DNA from: Lachnospiraceae bacterium
Lineage (GTDB): Bacteria > Bacillota > Clostridia > Lachnospirales > Lachnospiraceae
Direction of reading: 5' to 3'
DNA: 64,000 bases
Assembly: GCA_017408735.1 (NCBI GenBank)
Contig: JAFQUB010000023.1
Coordinates: forward strand, 1-64,000
The translations under genes were made by a program, and so were the position numbers. Position 1 is the first letter of the stretch. Each line of letters opens with the position of its first letter. Positions 49,541-60,693 of the stretch are shown piece after piece. Under the pieces are notes generated by a model. It saw only the letters and a program-made list of their open reading frames with translations. It had not been told where the DNA came from and ran no database searches.

Positions 49541-52378
49541 TTATTTTTCTAAATATTTCTTAATGTATTTTCCTGTATAGGATTCTTTACATTTTGCAAT
49601 TTCTTCCGGTGTTCCGGCAGCCACAATAGTTCCACCGCCTTCGCCACCTTCCGGTCCGATATCAATAATATAATCCGCCGTTTTAATTACGTCAAGATTA
49701 TGTTCAATCACTACCACCGTATTACCACCTTCTGCCAGCTGCTGTAAAATTTCCACCAGCTTGTGTACATCCGCAAAATGAAGTCCTGTAGTAGGCTCAT
49801 CCAAAATATAAATAGTCTTTCCTGTACTTCTCTTACTTAATTCTGTGGCAAGCTTAATTCTTTGTGCTTCACCACCGGAAAGTGTAGTAGATGGCTGTCC
49901 TAATTTCACATAAGAAAGACCTACATCATATAAGGTTTTTATTTTGCGGTAAATGGATGGTACATTTTCAAAAAATTTCATAGCTTCTTCCACTGTCATG
50001 TCCAGCACATCAAAGATACTTTTCCCCTTATACTTCACTTCCAATGTTTCTCTGTTGTAACGTTTTCCGTCACAGACTTCACAAGGCACATACACATCCG
50101 GTAAAAAGTGCATTTCTATCTTCAAAATTCCGTCACCACTGCAGGCTTCACAGCGGCCCCCTTTCACATTAAAGCTGAATCTTCCCTTTTTATACCCCTT
50201 TGCCTTGGCATCTGCGGTAGCCGCATACAAATCACGAATCTGGTCAAATACGCCTGTATAGGTAGCAGGATTAGAACGTGGTGTTCTTCCAATCGGTGAC
50301 TGGTCAATATCAATTACTTTATCTAACTGGTCAATCCCTTGAATTTCCTTGTGTTTTCCCGGAATGGTTCTGGCACGGTTTAATTTCTTTGCCAGTGTTT
50401 TATATAATATTTCATTCACCAGTGAACTTTTTCCGGAACCGGACACACCGGTTACACAGGTCATAACGCCCAAAGGAATCTCTACATTAATATTTTTCAG
50501 ATTATTTTCTGCAGCTCCGACTATTTTCAGGAAACCGGTTGGTGTTTTTCTCATAGTAGGTACAAGGATTTTCTTTCTACCACTTAAATAATCTCCGGTA
50601 ACAGAATTTTCGTTCGCCATAATTTCTTCTGCTTTCCCTGTGGCAACTACCTGACCGCCATGTTCTCCTGCTCCCGGTCCAATGTCTACAATATAATCTG
50701 CTGCCAGCATGGTATCTTCATCATGTTCAACCACAATCAAGGTATTTCCCAAGTCTTTCAAATGTCTTAAAGTAGCAATCAATTTATCGTTATCTCTCTG
50801 GTGCAGTCCGATACTTGGTTCATCCAGAATATAAGCCACACCTACAAGACCGGAACCAATCTGGGTTGCCAGACGAATTCGCTGTGCTTCTCCACCGGAC
50901 AATGTACCGGTAGCTCTGGAAAGGCTTAAATACTCCAAACCTACATCCATCAGGAATTTTACACGGGCTTTGATTTCTTTTAAAATCTGGGCGCCAATTA
51001 ACTGCTGATGTTTTGTCAGATTCATTTCTTCTAAAAATACCAATAACTGTTTGATGGACATAGATGTCACTTCGTGAATATTCTTATCTCCCACCGTTAC
51101 TGCCAGTGATTCTTTCTTCAAACGCTGTCCCTTACAGGTTTTACATGGTGTAATGCGCATAAAGCTTTCATATTCCGCTTTCATGGTATCGGAACCGGTT
51201 TCTCTGTAACGTTTTTCCATATTGCGAATCAAACCTTCAAAGGCAACGTCATAAACGCCCTCGCCACGTTGTCCTTTATAATATACTTTTACTACTTTTC
51301 CATTGGTTCCATTGATAATTACATCCTGAACTTTCTCAGGTAATTCTTCAAATGGAGTATGCAAATCGAACCGATATTCTTTCGCAAGTGCTTGCAATAT
51401 GGCGTTGGTGAAACTGCCCGGTTCCGCACTTGACTGCCAGCCCATGGCAATAATGGCTCCATCCGCAAGGCTAAGGGATTTATCAGGAATCATCAAATCC
51501 ACATCAAATTCCATTTTATAACCAAGTCCAAAACAGTCCGGACAGGCACCAAACGGATTGTTAAAGGAAAAACTTCTCGGCTCAATTTCATCAATGCTGA
51601 TTCCACAGTCCGGACAGGAAAAACTCTGACTGAAATTCATCGGTTCTCCGTCAATAATGTCTACAATTAAAAGCCCTTCTGCCAGTTCCAATACATTTTC
51701 GATGGAATCTGTAAGACGCTTTTCAATCCCTTCTTTCACCACCAGACGGTCTACTACTACCTCTATGTTGTGCTTTATGTTTTTGTCCAGCTTGATTTCT
51801 TCGGAAAGCTCATACATATTCCCGTCTACACGAACGCGGACATAACCACTTTTCTTAATCTGGGTAAATAATTTTACATGTTCTCCTTTTCTTCCACGGA
51901 CTACAGGAGCCAGTAACTGGATTCTTGTCCTTTCCGGAAGTTCCATAATTCTGTCCACCATCTGGTCAACAGTCTGCTTTTTAATCTCTCTGCCACATTT
52001 TGGACAATGAGGAATACCAATTCTTGCAAAAAGAAGACGGAAATAATCATAAATTTCTGTAACCGTTCCCACGGTGGAACGAGGGTTACGATTTGTTGAT
52101 TTCTGGTCGATGGATATTGCAGGTGATAAACCTTCAATACTTTCCACTTCCGGTTTCTCCATCTGTCCTAAGAATTGTCTTGCATAGGAAGACAGAGATT
52201 CCATATATCTTCTCTGACCTTCCGCATAAATAGTATCAAAGGCAAGAGATGATTTTCCAGAACCGCTCAATCCGGTCAGTACTACGAATTCATTTCTTGG
52301 AATATCCAAGTCAATATTTTTTAAATTGTGCTCGCTGGCACCACGTATCTTTATATATTGTCTGTTGTTCTCGCTCAT
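49541..52378 (-). CDS. uvrA: Excinuclease ABC subunit UvrA
   Basis: The damage-recognition ATPase of nucleotide excision repair, 945 residues. Two ABC modules are present: Walker [22 protein letters not shown] near 35-55 and [16 protein letters not shown] near 640, with signatures [14 protein letters not shown] and [14 protein letters not shown]. Zinc-binding C-x-x-C pairs occur in [17 protein letters not shown], and [10 protein letters not shown]...[10 protein letters not shown]. It follows uvrB by 10 bp and shares its SOS control. Confidence 0.97.
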   Translation of the reverse strand: MSENNRQYIKIRGASEHNLKNIDLDIPRNEFVVLTGLSGSGKSSLAFDTIYAEGQRRYMESLSSYARQFLGQMEKPEVESIEGLSPAISIDQKSTNRNPRSTVGTVTEIYDYFRLLFARIGIPHCPKCGREIKKQTVDQMVDRIMELPERTRIQLLAPVVRGRKGEHVKLFTQIKKSGYVRVRVDGNMYELSEEIKLDKNIKHNIEVVVDRLVVKEGIEKRLTDSIENVLELAEGLLIVDIIDGEPMNFSQSFSCPDCGISIDEIEPRSFSFNNPFGACPDCFGLGYKMEFDVDLMIPDKSLSLADGAIIAMGWQSSAEPGSFTNAILQALAKEYRFDLHTPFEELPEKVQDVIINGTNGKVVKVYYKGQRGEGVYDVAFEGLIRNMEKRYRETGSDTMKAEYESFMRITPCKTCKGQRLKKESLAVTVGDKNIHEVTSMSIKQLLVFLEEMNLTKHQQLIGAQILKEIKARVKFLMDVGLEYLSLSRATGTLSGGEAQRIRLATQIGSGLVGVAYILDEPSIGLHQRDNDKLIATLRHLKDLGNTLIVVEHDEDTMLAADYIVDIGPGAGEHGGQVVATGKAEEIMANENSVTGDYLSGRKKILVPTMRKTPTGFLKIVGAAENNLKNINVEIPLGVMTCVTGVSGSGKSSLVNEILYKTLAKKLNRARTIPGKHKEIQGIDQLDKVIDIDQSPIGRTPRSNPATYTGVFDQIRDLYAATADAKAKGYKKGRFSFNVKGGRCEACSGDGILKIEMHFLPDVYVPCEVCDGKRYNRETLEVKYKGKSIFDVLDMTVEEAMKFFENVPSIYRKIKTLYDVGLSYVKLGQPSTTLSGGEAQRIKLATELSKRSTGKTIYILDEPTTGLHFADVHKLVEILQQLAEGGNTVVVIEHNLDVIKTADYIIDIGPEGGEGGGTIVAAGTPEEIAKCKESYTGKYIKKYLEK

Positions 52379-52388
52379 GTCTTCTCCT

Positions 52389-54377
52389 TTATTTTTCTAT
52401 CTCATTTAAATGCATTTTTAACTCCAGCATCTTATCACGCAATTCTGCCGCCGCCTCGAAGTTTAATTCTGCTGCCGCCTTTTTCATTTTCTTATCGATA
52501 TCTTTAATTAGTTTTTCCAATTCTTTTCTGCTCATAGATTCCGGATCCTTGGAAAGTTTTTCTTCTTCTTTTGCAATTTCCTTGGAAATACTGATTAAAT
52601 CCCTGACTGCCTTTTTGATGGTCTGAGGGGTAATTCCGTGTTCTTCGTTATACTGCTGCTGAATTTTTCGTCTACGCTCCGTTTCTGAAATGGCATTTTT
52701 CATGGAATCTGTCATATTGTCTGCATACATAATAACATGACCTTCCGCATTTCTAGCGGCACGCCCCACCGTCTGTATCAGTGAAGTTTCGGAACGCAAA
52801 AAACCTTCCTTATCCGCATCCAATATGGCAACCAAACTGATTTCCGGAATATCCAAACCTTCACGCAACAAGTTAATTCCCACTAATACATCAAACACAT
52901 CCAGACGCATATCTCGGATAATCTCTGCTCGTTCCAAGGTATCAATATCGGAATGAAGATACTTTACCCGGATTCCCACTTCCCGCATATACTCGGTCAA
53001 ATCCTCTGCCATTTTCTTGGTAAGTGTGGTTACCAGCACTTTATTGTGCTTTTCTACCTCTTTATTCACCTCACCAATCAAATCATCAATCTGCCCTTCT
53101 ATCGGACGCACGGAAATTTCCGGGTCCAACAATCCTGTCGGTCGGATAATCTGTTCAGCACGAGCCAGTTCATGTTCTTCTTCGTATACAGAAGGCGTAG
53201 CAGACACAAACATCATCTGGCATATTTTACTTTCAAATTCTTCGAAATTAAGTGGTCTGTTATCTTTTGCAGACGGAAGACGGAAGCCATAATCTACCAA
53301 GGTATTTTTTCGTGACTGGTCACCAAAGAACATTCCTCGTATCTGCGGTATGGTAATATGGGATTCATCTACAATAATCAAAAAATCATCCGGAAAATAA
53401 TCCATCAGTGTATGAGGTGGCGCTCCTGCAGGCATTTCATTCAAATGTCTGGAATAATTTTCAATCCCGGAACAAAATCCTGTTTCTCGCAGCATTTCCA
53501 TATCGTAATGAGTACGTTCTGCTATTCTTTGAGCTTCCAAAAGCTTGTCCTCACTTTTAAAGTATGCCACTCGTTCCTCTAACTCTTTTTCAATATTTTC
53601 CACTGCACGGTTGATTTTTTCCTGTGGTACAACATAATGAGATGCCGGAAAAATAGCTGCATGCTCTAACGCCCCTTTAATTTCTCCCGTCAAAACATCG
53701 ATTTCCGTAATCCTGTCGATTTCATCACCGAAAAACTCAATACGAATCGCTGTATCGGAAAAGTTGGCAGGAATGATTTCCAATACATCACCGTGAACTC
53801 TAAAGGAACCACGTTTAAAATCCATTTCGTTTCTGGTGTACTGAATGTCCACCAATTCGCGTAAAACATCATCTCTGTTTTTTTCCATCCCAGGACGCAA
53901 GGAAATCATCATTTCCATATAATCTTCCGGGCTTCCCAGACCATAAATACAAGAAACACTTGCGATTACAATAACATCTTTTCTCTCTGTCAGGGACGAA
54001 GTAGCCGACAGACGTAATTTATCTATTTCATCATTTACTGCGGAATCTTTGGCAATATAGGTGTCTGTAGAAGGCACGTAGGCTTCCGGCTGGTAATAAT
54101 CGTAGTAGGACACAAAGTATTCTACCGCATTTTCCGGGAAGAATTCTTTGAATTCACTGTATAGCTGCCCCGCCAAGGTTTTATTATGGGCAATAATCAG
54201 TGTCGGTTTATTGATAGCCTGTATTACATTAGCCATGGTAAATGTCTTACCGGAACCGGTAACACCAAGTAATGTCTGAAACTGGTTACCCTCCTGAAAG
54301 CCCTGCACCAGCTCCTTGATAGCTTGGGGCTGGTCGCCGGTAGGAGAATATTCAGAATGTAATATAAATTTGTCCAT
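52389..54377 (-). CDS. uvrB: Excinuclease ABC subunit UvrB
   Basis: A 662-residue helicase-like repair protein. Features: Walker [16 protein letters not shown], the beta-hairpin [21 protein letters not shown], helicase motifs [10 protein letters not shown] and VGRAARN, and the C-terminal UVR domain [31 protein letters not shown] (in blocks), which binds UvrC. The ATG at 54377 follows GGAGG; the frame is open for 21 more codons through the terminator/LexA region, which cannot be coding. It is induced as part of the SOS response. Confidence 0.97.
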   Translation of the reverse strand: MDKFILHSEYSPTGDQPQAIKELVQGFQEGNQFQTLLGVTGSGKTFTMANVIQAINKPTLIIAHNKTLAGQLYSEFKEFFPENAVEYFVSYYDYYQPEAYVPSTDTYIAKDSAVNDEIDKLRLSATSSLTERKDVIVIASVSCIYGLGSPEDYMEMMISLRPGMEKNRDDVLRELVDIQYTRNEMDFKRGSFRVHGDVLEIIPANFSDTAIRIEFFGDEIDRITEIDVLTGEIKGALEHAAIFPASHYVVPQEKINRAVENIEKELEERVAYFKSEDKLLEAQRIAERTHYDMEMLRETGFCSGIENYSRHLNEMPAGAPPHTLMDYFPDDFLIIVDESHITIPQIRGMFFGDQSRKNTLVDYGFRLPSAKDNRPLNFEEFESKICQMMFVSATPSVYEEEHELARAEQIIRPTGLLDPEISVRPIEGQIDDLIGEVNKEVEKHNKVLVTTLTKKMAEDLTEYMREVGIRVKYLHSDIDTLERAEIIRDMRLDVFDVLVGINLLREGLDIPEISLVAILDADKEGFLRSETSLIQTVGRAARNAEGHVIMYADNMTDSMKNAISETERRRKIQQQYNEEHGITPQTIKKAVRDLISISKEIAKEEEKLSKDPESMSRKELEKLIKDIDKKMKKAAAELNFEAAAELRDKMLELKMHLNEIEK

Positions 54378-54411
54378 GATTTGCCTCCTTTTTTTACATC
54401 TTACCACAAAA

Positions 54412-54457
54412 AAAACGAAAAGTACAGAACAAATGTTCACAATTGTTCTGTACTTTT
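54412..54457 (-). terminator. Terminator of the folate operon carrying a LexA box
   Basis: A 15-bp perfect stem joins 54418-54432 to 54443-54457 around a 10-nt loop. On the minus strand eight T follow shortly after the stem. The sequence GAACAAATGTTC (54427-54438), read GAACATTTGTTC on the minus strand, is a LexA-type box spanning the loop and part of one arm. A TAAGAT -10 for uvrB lies about 18 bp beyond the stem. Confidence 0.75.
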
Positions 54458-54473
54458 CTTTCTGATTTTCGTC

Positions 54474-55292
54474 TTATTGTTCTTTCAATTCCCGAAGCAT
54501 TTCTGCTACTGTTTTTCCAAATATCGGATGTCTTTTATGAGCGGCAATCTGCGTCAGCGGTTGCAATACAAAATCCCTATTTTTCATATCCACATGGGGT
54601 ATCGTAAGTTTTTCCGAATCCATTACCAAGTCATCATAAAAAATAATATCCAAGTCCAAGGTACGTGGACCCCAATGGATTTTACGTTCTCTGTTTGCCT
54701 CTTTTTCTATCGTGTTTAACAGCTTTAGAAGCTCCAACGGGTATCGCAGAGTACGCAATTCTAAGCACCCATTTAAAAACTCATCCTGCTCGGTCACTCC
54801 ATATGGTGCAGTCACAATTAAGTCGGAACGTTTCACAACCTCACAGTCTTCCTGTTCTTCCAAGCGTTCGATTGCCTGGCTGATATAGCCTTCCTTATCT
54901 CCCATATTAGAACCGAGAGCGATAAATGCAGTGTGCCATTTCCGTTCAATTTCTACGGAAACCGTATTAATAGGCAATCCTACCGGTGCCCAAGGCTTTT
55001 TAATTTCAATAGAAATCTTTTCTAAATTTTTCACTTCCAGTAGCAGAAATCTCGCCAACTGCTCCGCTGCGGTTTCTATCAACTGATAGGTGTGTTCTTT
55101 CAAAAATTGTGTGATTTTATGGCAAATGGTTCCATAATTAATGGATTTGGTTAAATCATCGGTAATTCCTGCCAGTCTGGTGTCTGTATACAACGTGGCT
55201 GACACCAGAAATTTCTGTCCCAGCACATTTTCTTCCTTGTACACACCATGATTACAATATACTTCCAAATCTTTAATCTTAATTTTATCCAT
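54474..55292 (-). CDS. folK: FolB-FolK fusion: dihydroneopterin aldolase / HPPK
   Basis: A bifunctional folate enzyme of 272 residues. Residues 1-117 are dihydroneopterin aldolase (IKIKDLEVYCNHGVYKEENVLGQKF; the VEIKKPWAP-type end). Residues 118-272 are 6-hydroxymethyl-7,8-dihydropterin pyrophosphokinase (TAFIALGSNMGDKEGYI; RKIHWGPRTLDLDIIFYDD; LTIPHVDMKNRDFVLQPL). The two steps are consecutive in the pathway, so the fusion is functional. It is the last gene of the folate operon. Confidence 0.96.
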   Translation of the reverse strand: MDKIKIKDLEVYCNHGVYKEENVLGQKFLVSATLYTDTRLAGITDDLTKSINYGTICHKITQFLKEHTYQLIETAAEQLARFLLLEVKNLEKISIEIKKPWAPVGLPINTVSVEIERKWHTAFIALGSNMGDKEGYISQAIERLEEQEDCEVVKRSDLIVTAPYGVTEQDEFLNGCLELRTLRYPLELLKLLNTIEKEANRERKIHWGPRTLDLDIIFYDDLVMDSEKLTIPHVDMKNRDFVLQPLTQIAAHKRHPIFGKTVAEMLRELKEQ

Positions 55293-55326
55293 AACACACC
55301 TTCTGTTCTATTTGCAAATTAAAATT

Positions 55327-56133
55327 CTATCTTCCTAAAATTGCCTCTGTCATAGCAATGGCACGTTTATTCTCTTTTACATCATGCACGCGCACAAATG
55401 TACAACTCTTCATTACCCCTATGACAGTAGTTGCCAGTGTACCCTCCACTCTCTCAGTTACAGGCAAATCCAGAGCAAGGCCAATCACAGACTTTCTGGA
55501 AGTACCAAGTAAAAGTGGATACCCAAGTGCATGCAACATTTCTAGTTTATTGATAACTTCCAGATTATTCTCATAGGTTTTTCCAAATCCAACACCCGGG
55601 TCCAAAATAATTTTATCATCCGCAATTCCTGCTTTTTCAGCTATTTCTACAGTTTTGTACAAATCAGCCATCATATCCAGCATAAAATTCTTATAATCCG
55701 GCTCTTTTCGATTATGCATCAGACAACATGGCAAACCGCTTTTTGCAATAACGCCTGCCAAAATATCATCATATTGCAAGCCCCAAATGTCATTAATCAA
55801 ATCTGCGCCCGCATCAATAGCTGCTTTTGCCACATTTCCTTTGTATGTATCCACGGAAATCGGAACATCAAAATGCTTCTTCACTACTTCAATTGCAGGT
55901 ACAACTCTTTTGATTTCTTCCTCATCGCTAAGCATCGTGTAACCCGGTCTGGTAGATTCCCCGCCGATATCAATAATATCCGCACCTTCATTCAGCATTT
56001 TTTCGGTATGCTTCAACATTTCATCTACTGTGTTGAACTGTCCTCCATCCGAAAAAGAATCCGGTGTCACGTTTAAAATCCCCATCACATACGTATGCTT
56101 TCCAATTTCAAATTCTCTGTTTCCAATTTTCAT
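55327..56133 (-). CDS. folP: Dihydropteroate synthase
   Basis: Condenses hydroxymethyldihydropterin pyrophosphate with p-aminobenzoate; it is the sulfonamide target. Signatures: VMGILNVTPDSFSDGGQF near 16-33, DIGGESTRPGY near 57-67, VDTYKGNVAKAAIDAGADLINDI and DPGVGFGKTYENNLEVI. The length of 268 is standard. It lies 35 bp before folBK. Confidence 0.96.
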   Translation of the reverse strand: MKIGNREFEIGKHTYVMGILNVTPDSFSDGGQFNTVDEMLKHTEKMLNEGADIIDIGGESTRPGYTMLSDEEEIKRVVPAIEVVKKHFDVPISVDTYKGNVAKAAIDAGADLINDIWGLQYDDILAGVIAKSGLPCCLMHNRKEPDYKNFMLDMMADLYKTVEIAEKAGIADDKIILDPGVGFGKTYENNLEVINKLEMLHALGYPLLLGTSRKSVIGLALDLPVTERVEGTLATTVIGVMKSCTFVRVHDVKENKRAIAMTEAILGR

Positions 56134-56181
56134 ATTAAACCCTCCATTTTTATTAATAAAATAGTATTAACTATTAGTTAC

Positions 56182-56664
56182 CTACACAAACAACTCCATA
56201 TTCTTCTTTTCGTTTTTCCAATTACAATCACTCTCGCTTTTGCAGAAAAAACAGGCTCTTGATGCCTTGTCAGCCCGATAAAAAATTCCGCGAAAACTAT
56301 GTTCCCTCGCAATATCTTTATTTCTGTGTTCCCCAATCACCTCTAAAATATTTTCTATTTCCTGCCCGGAAAAACCGCAATCTTCTAATATTTTAGGTGC
56401 GTATTTTAAGCTGGCTTTCTCATGAGGTGTTTTGTCCTCATACTGTTTAAATCTTCCGATATCGTGAAGCATTGCCGCTGCATAAATCAATTCCTTATCT
56501 ATCTGCAAATTTTCTTCCAGATTATAAATATAGGCAATTCGTGCCACATCCAGAAAATGTCCCATATTATGGCGGCAAAATTCTCTTTTCTTTTCCCACT
56601 TTTCTATTTTTTTGTAGCACTTACGAAACAGTTCATGCTCCAGAATCTGATTCACACGTTCCAT
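56182..56664 (-). CDS. HD domain protein of the folate operon
   Basis: A 160-residue metal phosphohydrolase-like protein. HD-family residues are seen in order: CRHNMGHFLDVARIAY (first His), AAAMLHDIGRFKQYED (His-Asp) and EVIGEHRNKDI. The C-terminus has a short cysteine cluster, RACFFCKSESDC, that may bind a metal. The position between folE and folP hints at a dephosphorylation step on a pterin intermediate, the unassigned dihydroneopterin triphosphate hydrolysis; that is inference. Another ATG three codons upstream (56673) is equally possible. Confidence 0.8.
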   Translation of the reverse strand: MERVNQILEHELFRKCYKKIEKWEKKREFCRHNMGHFLDVARIAYIYNLEENLQIDKELIYAAAMLHDIGRFKQYEDKTPHEKASLKYAPKILEDCGFSGQEIENILEVIGEHRNKDIAREHSFRGIFYRADKASRACFFCKSESDCNWKNEKKNMELFV

Positions 56665-56679
56665 TTTCTTCATCCCAAA

Positions 56680-57234
56680 CTATAATTTCATCATTTGAAA
56701 GCATTTATTCTGTAAACTTTCATCGGTATCAAAGATACCTCTGGTTGCAATGGTTGCGGTCTTACTTCCGGGCTTTTTCACGCCACGCATGGTCATACAC
56801 ATATGTTCCGCTTCTAAAACCACCATAACACCCTGAGGTTGCAGATATTCCATGATGGCATCAGCAATCTGCCCCGTCATTTTTTCCTGTATCTGAGGAC
56901 GTTTTGCGAAAACCTCTACGGTTCTGGCAAGTTTGCTTAACCCTGCCACTTTACCGTTCGGTATATAAGCAATACACGCTTTTCCATAAAAAGGCATTAA
57001 GTGATGTTCGCAGGTAGAATAAAAGGTAATATCCTTTTCCAGTACCAGTTCATTATGCTCTACAGTAAAGGTTTTTTCCAAATGAGCTCCGACATCTTCT
57101 GTCAGACCACTGAAAATTTCCTCGTACATTCTCGCGATTCTGTCCGGTGTATCTATTAAACCTTCCCTGTTTACATCTTCGCCTATCCCTTCCAACAAAA
57201 GGGTTACTGCCTGTTTAATTTTTTCCTGATTCAT
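56680..57234 (-). CDS. folE: GTP cyclohydrolase I
   Basis: First enzyme of folate synthesis, converting GTP to dihydroneopterin triphosphate. The sequence has [34 protein letters not shown] (in consecutive blocks), with the zinc ligands C-x2-H near 75-78, and the later [20 protein letters not shown] with the third ligand cysteine. The length of 184 is standard. It overlaps nothing and follows folC by 14 bp. Confidence 0.97.
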   Translation of the reverse strand: MNQEKIKQAVTLLLEGIGEDVNREGLIDTPDRIARMYEEIFSGLTEDVGAHLEKTFTVEHNELVLEKDITFYSTCEHHLMPFYGKACIAYIPNGKVAGLSKLARTVEVFAKRPQIQEKMTGQIADAIMEYLQPQGVMVVLEAEHMCMTMRGVKKPGSKTATIATRGIFDTDESLQNKCFQMMKL

Positions 57235-57248
57235 TTATCCCAAGCCTT

Positions 57249-58559
57249 TCATACGCCAATAGGCTTATTTTTCTTCTTCATATCTTCCATCAGTTCCATT
57301 AATCTTCCAAGAAAAGATAAGGAACCAAAGGCTAGAATTACATCGTCTTTTCCTGCCAGCAAAAGTGCCATTTCCAGCGCCTCTTTCATACTGTCAGCCG
57401 CCGTTACATTTTCATTGTAATCACGCACAGTATACGCCAGTTCCATAGCAGACAATGCCCGTTCATTATCCGGTATGGTAAAAGTAATAATCTGACTGGC
57501 CAACGAAGCTGTTTCTTTCACAATCTTTTCATATTCCTTATCCTTAAAAACTCCCATAAGAAATATGATTTTTTTACCACCAAGCTGCTGCTTTACCAGT
57601 TTTGCCAGCTTTTTCGCCGCATCTTCGTTATGAGCGCCATCTATAATGATACGAGGATTCTTGTGAATTGTGGTAAATCTTCCTGTCCATTTTGTTTTGG
57701 AAAATCCCTGATAAATAGCTTCCCTGCTCACCACAAATCCTTTTTTCTCCATGGTTTCGATAACTTTTAAAGCTAATACTGCATTGTTAATCTGATGTTC
57801 TCCTGCCAGTGTCAGCTCCAGATTTTCATAATCACCATAGGAAAATATCTGCTTTTCAAGATTGCTCTCTCTCTCAATTGCTTTTGTGACATCAGCTTCC
57901 ACAAATTCTGCACCTTTTTTCATTGCCTCCTGCCTTAGCACCTGCTCCACACGCGGTTCCTGAGTCATAGACACCGCCGGAATACCTTTTGCCATAATTC
58001 CTGCCTTGGTTCTTGCAATTTCCTCTAAGGAATCTCCCAGAATTCCCATATGGTCCCTGCTGATAGACGCAAATACCGTGCAAATCTTCTTCTCAATGGC
58101 ATTAGTAGCATCTTCACCACCGCCCAGACCACACTCTAAAATTACCAAATCGCAGTTATGGCGTTTATAATACCAGAGCGCCAACGCAGTTTCCACTTCG
58201 AAAGGTGTGGGATGTGGTAATCCTTCTGCCACCATCTGTTCTATGATTCCTTGAAGCAACGTAACTCCTTCTGCGAAATCACTTTTTTCTATATATCTGT
58301 TATTAATTTGAATCCGTTCCCTGTATTTACATATGGTAGGAGAAACATATCTTCCCACACGATATCCGGCTTCTCCATAAATCGTAGAAAGATAGGAAAC
58401 CACAGAACCTTTCCCATTGGTTCCTGCCACATGAATAATGGAAAGTTCCTGTTCCGGATGATTTAACCGCTCCAATAGTTGCTGCATGTTAGACAATCCT
58501 AACACACTGCCGTAACCGCTAATCTCCTCCATATAGCTTCGTGCCTGTCTGTAATCCAT
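57249..58559 (-). CDS. folC: Folylpolyglutamate synthase / dihydrofolate synthase
   Basis: A 436-residue Mur-ligase-type enzyme that adds glutamates to folates. The P-loop is HVAGTNGKGSVVSYLSTIY near 43-61. YRVGRYVSPTICKYRERI and LECGLGGGEDATNAIE follow, and the C-terminal domain has IDGAHNEDAAKKLAK near 310. It heads the folate operon folC-folE-HD-folP-folBK. It carries no obvious fusion. Confidence 0.94.
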   Translation of the reverse strand: MDYRQARSYMEEISGYGSVLGLSNMQQLLERLNHPEQELSIIHVAGTNGKGSVVSYLSTIYGEAGYRVGRYVSPTICKYRERIQINNRYIEKSDFAEGVTLLQGIIEQMVAEGLPHPTPFEVETALALWYYKRHNCDLVILECGLGGGEDATNAIEKKICTVFASISRDHMGILGDSLEEIARTKAGIMAKGIPAVSMTQEPRVEQVLRQEAMKKGAEFVEADVTKAIERESNLEKQIFSYGDYENLELTLAGEHQINNAVLALKVIETMEKKGFVVSREAIYQGFSKTKWTGRFTTIHKNPRIIIDGAHNEDAAKKLAKLVKQQLGGKKIIFLMGVFKDKEYEKIVKETASLASQIITFTIPDNERALSAMELAYTVRDYNENVTAADSMKEALEMALLLAGKDDVILAFGSLSFLGRLMELMEDMKKKNKPIGV

Positions 58560-58608
58560 AGCACACCTCTGTTCTTTATTTTCCCTGTTATTTCCGAATT
58601 AATTCTTA

Positions 58609-59040
58609 CTATTTTTTTGTGCGGTATTTTTCTTCACAATATTTACAGCGGTAAATTCTTTTTTCCTTATCTGTTAATATAAATACCTGTTTTAACTCCT
58701 GTTCAATAGAAGTAATACAACGTGGATTTTTACACTTAATTACATTTTCAATGGTTTCCGGAAGATTCAGCTCTTTCTTTTCAACAATTTCACCATCTTT
58801 GATAATATTTACGGTAATGTTGCAGTCAATAAATCCAAGAATATCTAAGTTTAATTTTTCGATATCACATTCCACTTTGATAATATCTTTTTTTCCCATA
58901 ACTTTACTGCGGGCATTTTTAATAATGGCAACACAGCAGTCTAACTTGTCCAACTTTAAGTCATGGTAAATAGACATACTTTTTCCTGCTTCAATATGGT
59001 CCAACACAAAACCTTCGTTCAATTTACCAACGTTTAACAT
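58609..59040 (-). CDS. pyrI: Aspartate carbamoyltransferase regulatory chain
   Basis: The allosteric subunit of aspartate transcarbamoylase, 143 residues. The N-terminal nucleotide-binding domain runs to about 95. The C-terminal zinc domain has four cysteines in two pairs, C-K-N-P-R-C and C-K-Y-C, as required for binding the catalytic chain. It follows pyrB by 9 bp. Confidence 0.95.
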   Translation of the reverse strand: MLNVGKLNEGFVLDHIEAGKSMSIYHDLKLDKLDCCVAIIKNARSKVMGKKDIIKVECDIEKLNLDILGFIDCNITVNIIKDGEIVEKKELNLPETIENVIKCKNPRCITSIEQELKQVFILTDKEKRIYRCKYCEEKYRTKK

Positions 59041-59049
59041 AATTTCCTC

Positions 59050-59970
59050 CTAATCCACTTTGATTTCAAGTAATGTAAGTATTAATGCCATTCGTGCATA
59101 AACACCATACTGCACCTGTTTAAAGTATACAGCTCTTGGGTCATCATCCACTTCAACGGAAATTTCATTGACTCTTGGAAGTGGATGTAATACCAACATG
59201 TCCTCTTTGGCAAGCTCCATCTTCTTTTTATCTAAAATATAAAAGTCTTTCATTCTTACATAATCTTCTTCATTGAAGAAACGCTCTCTCTGCACTCTAG
59301 TCATATACAAAAGATCCAGTTCGGGCATTACTTCTTCCAAGCGGACTACCTCTTTATATTCCATATTGTTTGCTTCCAATACTTCTTCTCTGATATATCC
59401 GGGTATTCTTAATTCTTCCGGGGAAATCAATACAAATCTTACATTCTCATAACGGGATAATGCTTTAATCAGGGAATGTACGGTTCTTCCGAATTTTAAA
59501 TCACCGCATAAACCAATGGTTAAATCGCCAAGTCTTCCCTTTAAAGATTTAATGGTTAATAAATCCGTAATAGTCTGAGTAGGGTGCTGATGACCGCCAT
59601 CTCCTGCGTTAATTACCGGAATGGAGGAATGCATGGATGCTACCAACGGAGCACCTTCCTTTGGATGACGCATAGCACAGATATCCGCATAACAGGAAAT
59701 CATACGAATGGTATCGGCTACGCTTTCCCCTTTCGCTGCTGAACTGCTGGCTGCTGAAGAAAATCCTATTACATTTCCGCCCAGATTCATCATGGCTGCC
59801 TCAAAACTTAATCTCGTTCTGGTACTTGGTTCATAAAAACAAGTGGCAAGTTTTTTTCCATCACACACATGTGCATATTTTTCCGGGTTCTTTTCAATCT
59901 TCCCTGCCAGTTCCAAAATTTCATCCAATTCTTCTACAGTAAAGTCCACCGGGCTCATTAAATGTCTCAT
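59050..59970 (-). CDS. pyrB: Aspartate carbamoyltransferase catalytic chain
   Basis: Catalyses the committed step of pyrimidine synthesis. Signatures: [21 protein letters not shown] near 47-67 (carbamoyl phosphate site), [11 protein letters not shown] near 127-137 and [15 protein letters not shown]. The length of 306 is typical. It is followed by pyrI; no pyrR-type attenuator is evident upstream. Confidence 0.97.
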   Translation of the reverse strand: MRHLMSPVDFTVEELDEILELAGKIEKNPEKYAHVCDGKKLATCFYEPSTRTRLSFEAAMMNLGGNVIGFSSAASSSAAKGESVADTIRMISCYADICAMRHPKEGAPLVASMHSSIPVINAGDGGHQHPTQTITDLLTIKSLKGRLGDLTIGLCGDLKFGRTVHSLIKALSRYENVRFVLISPEELRIPGYIREEVLEANNMEYKEVVRLEEVMPELDLLYMTRVQRERFFNEEDYVRMKDFYILDKKKMELAKEDMLVLHPLPRVNEISVEVDDDPRAVYFKQVQYGVYARMALILTLLEIKVD

Positions 59971-60017
59971 TTTTATCTCCTTTTACGATTTATTTTACAG
60001 TTGTCAGTTTTTACGCA

Positions 60018-60051
60018 ATAATAGAAAGCCCAACATCAGACTTTCTATTAT
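60018..60051 (-). terminator. Hairpin after the nitroreductase gene
   Basis: ATAATAGAAAG (60018-60028) pairs perfectly with CTTTCTATTAT (60041-60051). It lies 9 bp after the nitroreductase stop and about 50 bp before pyrB. It is probably a terminator, although the tail on the minus strand is only TGCGT. Confidence 0.5.
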
Positions 60052-60059
60052 CATCTCCC

Positions 60060-60596
60060 CTACTTATATGTTAATAAATCTTCTACCGTTTTGCGTTTTG
60101 GTGCTTCCGGTTTCTCAGCCCCATAACCAATTGCTACCAATGCAACCATTTCCTGAGTTTCCGGTAATTCTATCATTTCTGCCACTTTATCATAATCAAA
60201 AATTCCCATAATCACGCTTCCCACACCGTATTCATGAGCTGCAAGACAAAATGTCTGAGATGCCACTCCTGCATCAAACATCTGCCATGAATCCTCTTTT
60301 ACAGTAGAAAAAGAGCCATCTCTCTCATAACCACATCTGTTTTTCACAACAGAAACTGCTACCACTGCCGCTGCGGAATTGATATGACCTGCATTAAAAG
60401 GATTGGTTGCTTCTGCTGCAATTTTTTCTTTCAATTCTTTACTTTCTATTACGGTATAGCGGGTAATCTGTGTGTTTTTCCAAGATGGTGCCATGGAAGC
60501 TGCCTCTACAATCTTCTGTACTGTATCATGGCTCACCGGTTCTTCTGTAAATTTACGGATACTACGACGTGTATTAATACATTCAATTGTGTTCAT
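60060..60596 (-). CDS. Nitroreductase family protein
   Basis: A 178-residue flavin oxidoreductase. FMN-contact motifs: NTRRSIRKFTEEPVS near 8-22, ASMAPSWKNTQITRYTVIES and the later GVGSVIMGIFDYDKV. Compared with the copy at 31.5 kb it is shorter and only distantly related. The ATG at 60596 follows GAGGAGG; an ATG seven codons upstream is weaker. Substrate unknown. Confidence 0.9.
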   Translation of the reverse strand: MNTIECINTRRSIRKFTEEPVSHDTVQKIVEAASMAPSWKNTQITRYTVIESKELKEKIAAEATNPFNAGHINSAAAVVAVSVVKNRCGYERDGSFSTVKEDSWQMFDAGVASQTFCLAAHEYGVGSVIMGIFDYDKVAEMIELPETQEMVALVAIGYGAEKPEAPKRKTVEDLLTYK

Positions 60597-60693
60597 CACG
60601 TTTCCTCCTCTACGCATTTTTGTATATTATATAATAAATAAGCGGTTGTTGCAAGCCAACAAATCACAAAAAGCAATTCGTGTATTTTACAAT

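Noticed and set aside
54378-54440. Longer uvrB frame
   Set aside because: It would translate the terminator and LexA box region; GGAGG precedes the ATG at 54377.
59971-60059. Pyrimidine attenuator before pyrB
   Set aside because: Only one hairpin is present and it adjoins the preceding gene's stop; there is no PyrR-binding anti-antiterminator or alternative pairing.
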